The position numbers and the translations under genes were made by a program. The notes under the pieces were generated by a model. That model was not told where the DNA came from and made no database searches. It saw only the letters and a program-made list of their open reading frames with translations. This document shows, in pieces, positions 61,493 to 64,000 of a DNA stretch of 64,000 nt. Origin of the DNA: DATDIC01 sp963764525 (GTDB lineage: Bacteria > Pseudomonadota > Alphaproteobacteria > Acetobacterales > Acetobacteraceae); the NCBI GenBank assembly GCA_963764525.1, contig CAVXTC010000007.1, forward strand, positions 225,200 to 289,199, in the 5' to 3' direction. The number at the start of each line of letters is the position of its first letter. Position 1 is the first letter of the stretch.

Positions 61493-61783
61493 GTGTCGCA
61501 GCTTCGCCGCGTTTGTTCCGACCTGCGCCAAAATGGCCTGATCCGCAAAGGACATGCCGTGCTCGTTGAGTGGAACCTGTTGTCCGAGGACCTTCAGCTC
61601 AGCGTCTCGCGGGAAGCGTTGCGTCGTGCGGCGGAGACGATCGCGGAGCAGGCCGAGGTGATGGCGCAGGAGATGGAGGCAGGCGGGTTGGCGGATCGCG
61701 GCGGGACCGACGCGCTGCGGCTGTTCGCCGCGGTGGTGCGGGTGAACGCGCGGGATCCGCTGGCGCCGATGGGGACTGCGTGA
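61493..61783 (+). CDS. small hypothetical protein (96 aa)
   Basis: A GTG start at 61493 with GAGGG upstream, 14 bp after the hydratase stop. The sequence reads QLRRVCSDLRQNGLIRKGHA, VLVEWNLLSEDLQLSVSREA, LRRAAETIAEQAEVMAQEME and LRLFAAVVRVNARDPLAPMG. It is mostly helical and soluble. No recognised family. It is probably co-transcribed with the hydratase. Confidence 0.55.
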   Translation: MSQLRRVCSDLRQNGLIRKGHAVLVEWNLLSEDLQLSVSREALRRAAETIAEQAEVMAQEMEAGGLADRGGTDALRLFAAVVRVNARDPLAPMGTA

Positions 61784-61860
61784 TCGGTCCGGTCATTGAG
61801 GAAGGCGCCAAGGGGTAGGCTGTCCAGCCTGTCTGGACAGCCCGACCCTACCGCTTCACA

Positions 61861-61941
61861 ATGATCTTGACGCGGATTGTCAAGACCACCATGATCAGTG
61901 GCAGGGGCCGCGGATGTGCTAGCATCTCGGTTCTCCCTTGA
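61861..61941 (+). CDS. possible branched-chain amino-acid leader peptide (26 aa)
   Basis: The ORF MILTRIVKTTMISGRGRGCA-SISVLP is rich in Ile (4), Val (2), Leu (2) and Thr (3) and carries a GRG-x-C-A block. This recalls the GRGKA end of the enterobacterial IlvL leader. Its stop overlaps the base of the terminator-like hairpin at 61940-61974. This is the geometry of a transcription attenuator for ilv genes, but no ilv gene follows: the next gene is the opposite-strand amidase. No good Shine-Dalgarno is visible. Assignment is inferential. Confidence 0.4.
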   Translation: MILTRIVKTTMISGRGRGCASISVLP

Positions 61942-61974
61942 AGCGCCCGCCAGGACTATCCTGGTGGGCGCTTC
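61940..61974 (+). terminator. 16-bp hairpin (attenuator/terminator-like)
   Basis: GAAGCGCCCGCCAGGA – CTA – TCCTGGTGGGCGCTTC, a stem of 16 pairs with one G·U and a 3-nt loop. It is followed by CCGTTT, a weak T-tract. It stands right behind the leader-like ORF. Confidence 0.65.
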
Positions 61975-62110
61975 CCGTTTAACGGGACATTGGTTGACGC
62001 TTTGTATCCGGCGGCGGGCGATCAGCGCCGCCGGGGTGATGCAAGCCGTCCTGGAGCTAGGTTTCGTTCGAACCCCTTTTCCGTCCTCTCCTGTAACGGG
62101 GGGAAGTCAA

Positions 62111-63375
62111 TCAGCCGAGCGCGGCGGCAACCCACTCGGCCCAGGCCAGCGCCGCCCGGTCCTCGTTGCGGCGACCGACCATCTGGATGCCGAGCGGCAG
62201 GCCATCCGGCCCCGTCCCGGCCGGCACCGTGACACATGGCACGTGCAGGCTGGTCCAAAGGAAGTTGAACGCCGGATCGCCGGTCCATTCCAGGCCGGCC
62301 GGGGCTTGGCCGGGCGCGGCGGGCGTGACCAGGATGTCGAGACCCTCGGTGGCCGCCGGGAAAGCACGCTGGCAGCGCTCGAACACCGCATAGGCGTGCG
62401 CCAGGGCGGCTTCGGTCGACGACAACCCGAACTCCAGCCGGTCCAGCAGCGGTCGGGCTGATCTGGTGGCGGGCGGTGGCCAGTTCCCAGCCCAGCGCCC
62501 GGGCGCTTTCGTTATTCATGACGATCGGATGCGCCTCGATCAGATCTGCAAAATCGTCCGGCAGCTCGCGGTCCTGCACCTCGGCCCCGGCGTGCGTCAG
62601 TGCTTCCGTCACGCGCGGTAGCAGCGCCTGGGTTTCCGGCGGGCGGCAGGCCACGACGGGGAGCGGCAGATGCCGATACGCGGCGGCCGCGACGGCCGGC
62701 GCTCCGGATCGCCGAGGTCGCGCCCCGACACGATCCGGCGAGCAGCGCGCAATCGGCCACGCTGCGGGCCATCACGCCGACCGTGTCCAGGCTGCCGGCC
62801 ATGACCTTCATGCCGAACCGGCTGATCATCCCGAAGCTCGGCTTGTAGCCGACCACGCCGCAATAGGCGGCCGGGCGGATCACGCTGCCGGCCGTCTGCG
62901 TGCCATAGGCGAGCGGGAAGAAGCCATCCGCCACGCCGGCGGCGGAACCGCTACTGGAGCCGCCTGGCGTGTGGGTCAGCCGGTGCGGATTGGTGGTCGG
63001 GCCGGGCTTGCGGGTGGCGAATTCGGTGGTGACGGTCTTGCCGATCACAGTGGCTCCCGCCGCGCGCGCCCAGGCCACGGCAGCCGCATCGGCCCTGGGC
63101 CGCCAGCCATGCCAGATCGGCGAGCCGTATGCGCTCGGCATGTCGGCGGTATCGAGCACGTCCTTCACGCCAGCGGCAGCCCGTGCAGCGGACCCGGGCG
63201 GGCAGCGGCGGCGGCCTGGCGGGCGTGATCGGCGTTGAACCAGGCGAAGGCGCGCACGTCCGCCTCGCGCGACGCGATCGGTCGAGACAGGCTTCCATCC
63301 GCTCGGGCGCGCGCAGGATCCGTCGCGGATCAGCGCGGCGGCCTGGGTTGCGGTGAGACGGGATGGGTCCTGCAT
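62111..63375 (-). CDS. amidase (amidase signature family), multiply frameshifted
   Basis: A Ser-cisSer-Lys amidase. It starts MQDPSRLTATQAAALIRDGS, then AAGVKDVLDTADMPSAYGSP with the catalytic Lys. The signature THTPGGSSSGSAAGVADGFF and GTQTAGSVIRPAAYCGVVGY carry the nucleophile Ser, and KPSFGMISRFG follows. The C-terminal part in other frames reads TEALTHAGAEVQDRELPDDF, VTPAAPGQAPAGLEWTGDPA and TVPAGTGPDGLPLGIQMVGR. Frame changes lie near 63240, 62720 and 62465. It hydrolyses an unknown amide. Length once joined is about 420 residues, normal. Confidence 0.85.
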
Positions 63376-63456
63376 GACTGATCCTTTCGGCTGATTGTCC
63401 GGGGGCCGATTGTCCGGCCGCACGGGGCGGCGGGCGTGAAGATCAAGACTGGCGCG

Positions 63457-64000
63457 ATGCGGATTGCCGTTCCATCCTTTCCGTCAATGAGCCTCTCCAG
63501 CAACCATTCGGGGGTGCGGGTCGGAGTCGGCCCGGACGGGTCGCGCACCTACTTGGTTGATGTTCCGCCGGAGGAATTGCCGGCTGTCGCGCGGGCGCGA
63601 TATCGAACGGGCTTGGTATGCCGCGCGCGAGGCAGCGCTATCCTCGGCCTGGGCGCGGTACCGGGTTCCGCTTCTGCCGCGCGGACGGCAGCACCACGGA
63701 CCTCGCGCTTGCCGACCAAGACGCGCTGTGCTGGGCGGGGGCGGTCGATGGCACCATCGGGATGGGCAGCTTCTACGGGTTGTCGCTGTGCCTGCGGCTG
63801 CTGGCGCTGGTCGATCTGCTGGCCCGCGCGCGCTGGACCGCACCGTTCTTCCAGCTTGCCCGCGATGGCGCCGAGCTTGATCCGTCGCTGCTGCGGGCGG
63901 CGGCCACGGCGCCGCTGACCGCGGAGGCGCGGTTCGATAAATCGGCGTTCCGCGCCCGCATTTCCCCTTTCGCGCTGGAGCCGCCGGCCGTGGCGGCGCG
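63457..64000 (+). CDS. unknown protein, 3' partial at window end, frameshifted
   Basis: Start uncertain (63457 or 63487). The first frame gives VGVGPDGSRTYLVDVPPEEL. After frame changes near 63600 and 63662 it gives RFCRADGSTTDLALADQDAL, CWAGAVDGTIGMGSFYGLSL, CLRLLALVDLLARARWTAPF, FQLARDGAELDPSLLRAAAT and APLTAEARFDKSAFRARISP, running off the window. The conserved-looking helical pattern supports a real gene. I recognise no domain. Confidence 0.5.

Larger units (their letters stand above)
61784..62110. other. intergenic region holding leader-peptide-like ORF and hairpins
   Basis: A 327-bp gap with two strong hairpins (GGCTGTCCA/TGGACAGCC at about 61819-61843; the 16-bp stem at 61940-61974) and a 26-codon ORF described separately. 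The right-hand 130 bp hold nothing recognised. Confidence 0.6.

Overview
The window is GC-rich DNA from a Gram-negative alphaproteobacterium, most likely Rhodospirillales/Acetobacteraceae. This is inferred from gene content: acnA divergent from ccmA, a hexameric-type citrate synthase, Pqi lipid-transport genes, a DUF3576 lipoprotein, a trimeric-type porin, Kdo hydroxylase and dense palindromic intergenic repeats. About twenty of roughly fifty genes read through only if one to three single-base frameshifts are allowed. The broken genes include housekeeping ones (gpsA, rlmB-like, gor, kynU), while very long genes (acnA, gltA, pbpC) are intact. Draft-assembly indels are therefore the likelier cause, and such genes are annotated as one CDS with the break positions given. 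Fragments that have clearly lost sequence are called pseudogenes.

Layout. 1-6 kb, plus strand: a TPR methyltransferase, a TPR/GT41 (SPINDLY/OGT-like) glycosyltransferase, a PaiB-like FMN protein, a CX5R phosphatase, Kdo hydroxylase and a DUF1194 von Willebrand protein whose end is overrun by an IS630 remnant. 6.8-11.1 kb, minus: acnA, a UPF0114 membrane protein and an LLM flavin oxidoreductase. 11.3-16.2 kb: ccmA without ccmB/C, gpsA and rlmJ (overlapping), an M81 peptidase and a lipoprotein. 16.4-20.1 kb: a cassette of beta-propeller protein, TPR/winged-helix regulator, DUF899 protein and small membrane protein, edged on both sides by degenerate duplicates of its own genes. 20.2-26.1 kb: kynureninase plus a DHDPS-family enzyme (minus), then pqiA-pqiB-pqiC (plus).

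26.1-29.3 kb is a mobile-element patch. An IS4-family element sits inside an intergenic repeat with a 10-bp target duplication, followed by a GIY-YIG protein, an IS630-family element and tandem repeats. 29.3-36.4 kb: a YggS-type PLP protein, porin, two small conserved genes, gltA and an AT-rich gap. 36.4-42.3 kb: a TPP-enzyme fragment, two Opp/Dpp-type ATPases without permeases, a small ORF, an FAD oxidoreductase, a Rieske ferredoxin and a ROK protein whose two halves appear in swapped order. 43-46.2 kb: acyl-CoA dehydrogenase, NodS-like methyltransferase, family 2 glycosyltransferase and a small unknown gene. 46.5-53.7 kb: the alpha-2-macroglobulin/PbpC pair. 53.7-58.4 kb: glutathione reductase, a polytopic membrane protein, a truncated LLM gene and a YsnF-type stress protein. 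58.7-64 kb: an integrase fragment beside tRNA-Tyr, an RlmB-like rRNA methylase, a hydratase with an N-terminal DPDF repeat, a possible branched-chain amino-acid leader peptide with no target gene, an amidase, and an unknown gene cut by the window end.

Functional themes are envelope maintenance and defence (PqiABC, alpha-2-macroglobulin/PbpC, Kdo hydroxylase, porin), the TCA cycle (acnA, gltA), tryptophan catabolism (kynU) and redox or stress handling (gor, YsnF, DUF899). At least three palindromic repeat families are dispersed between genes, and one copy lies within the coding sequence of pqiC.
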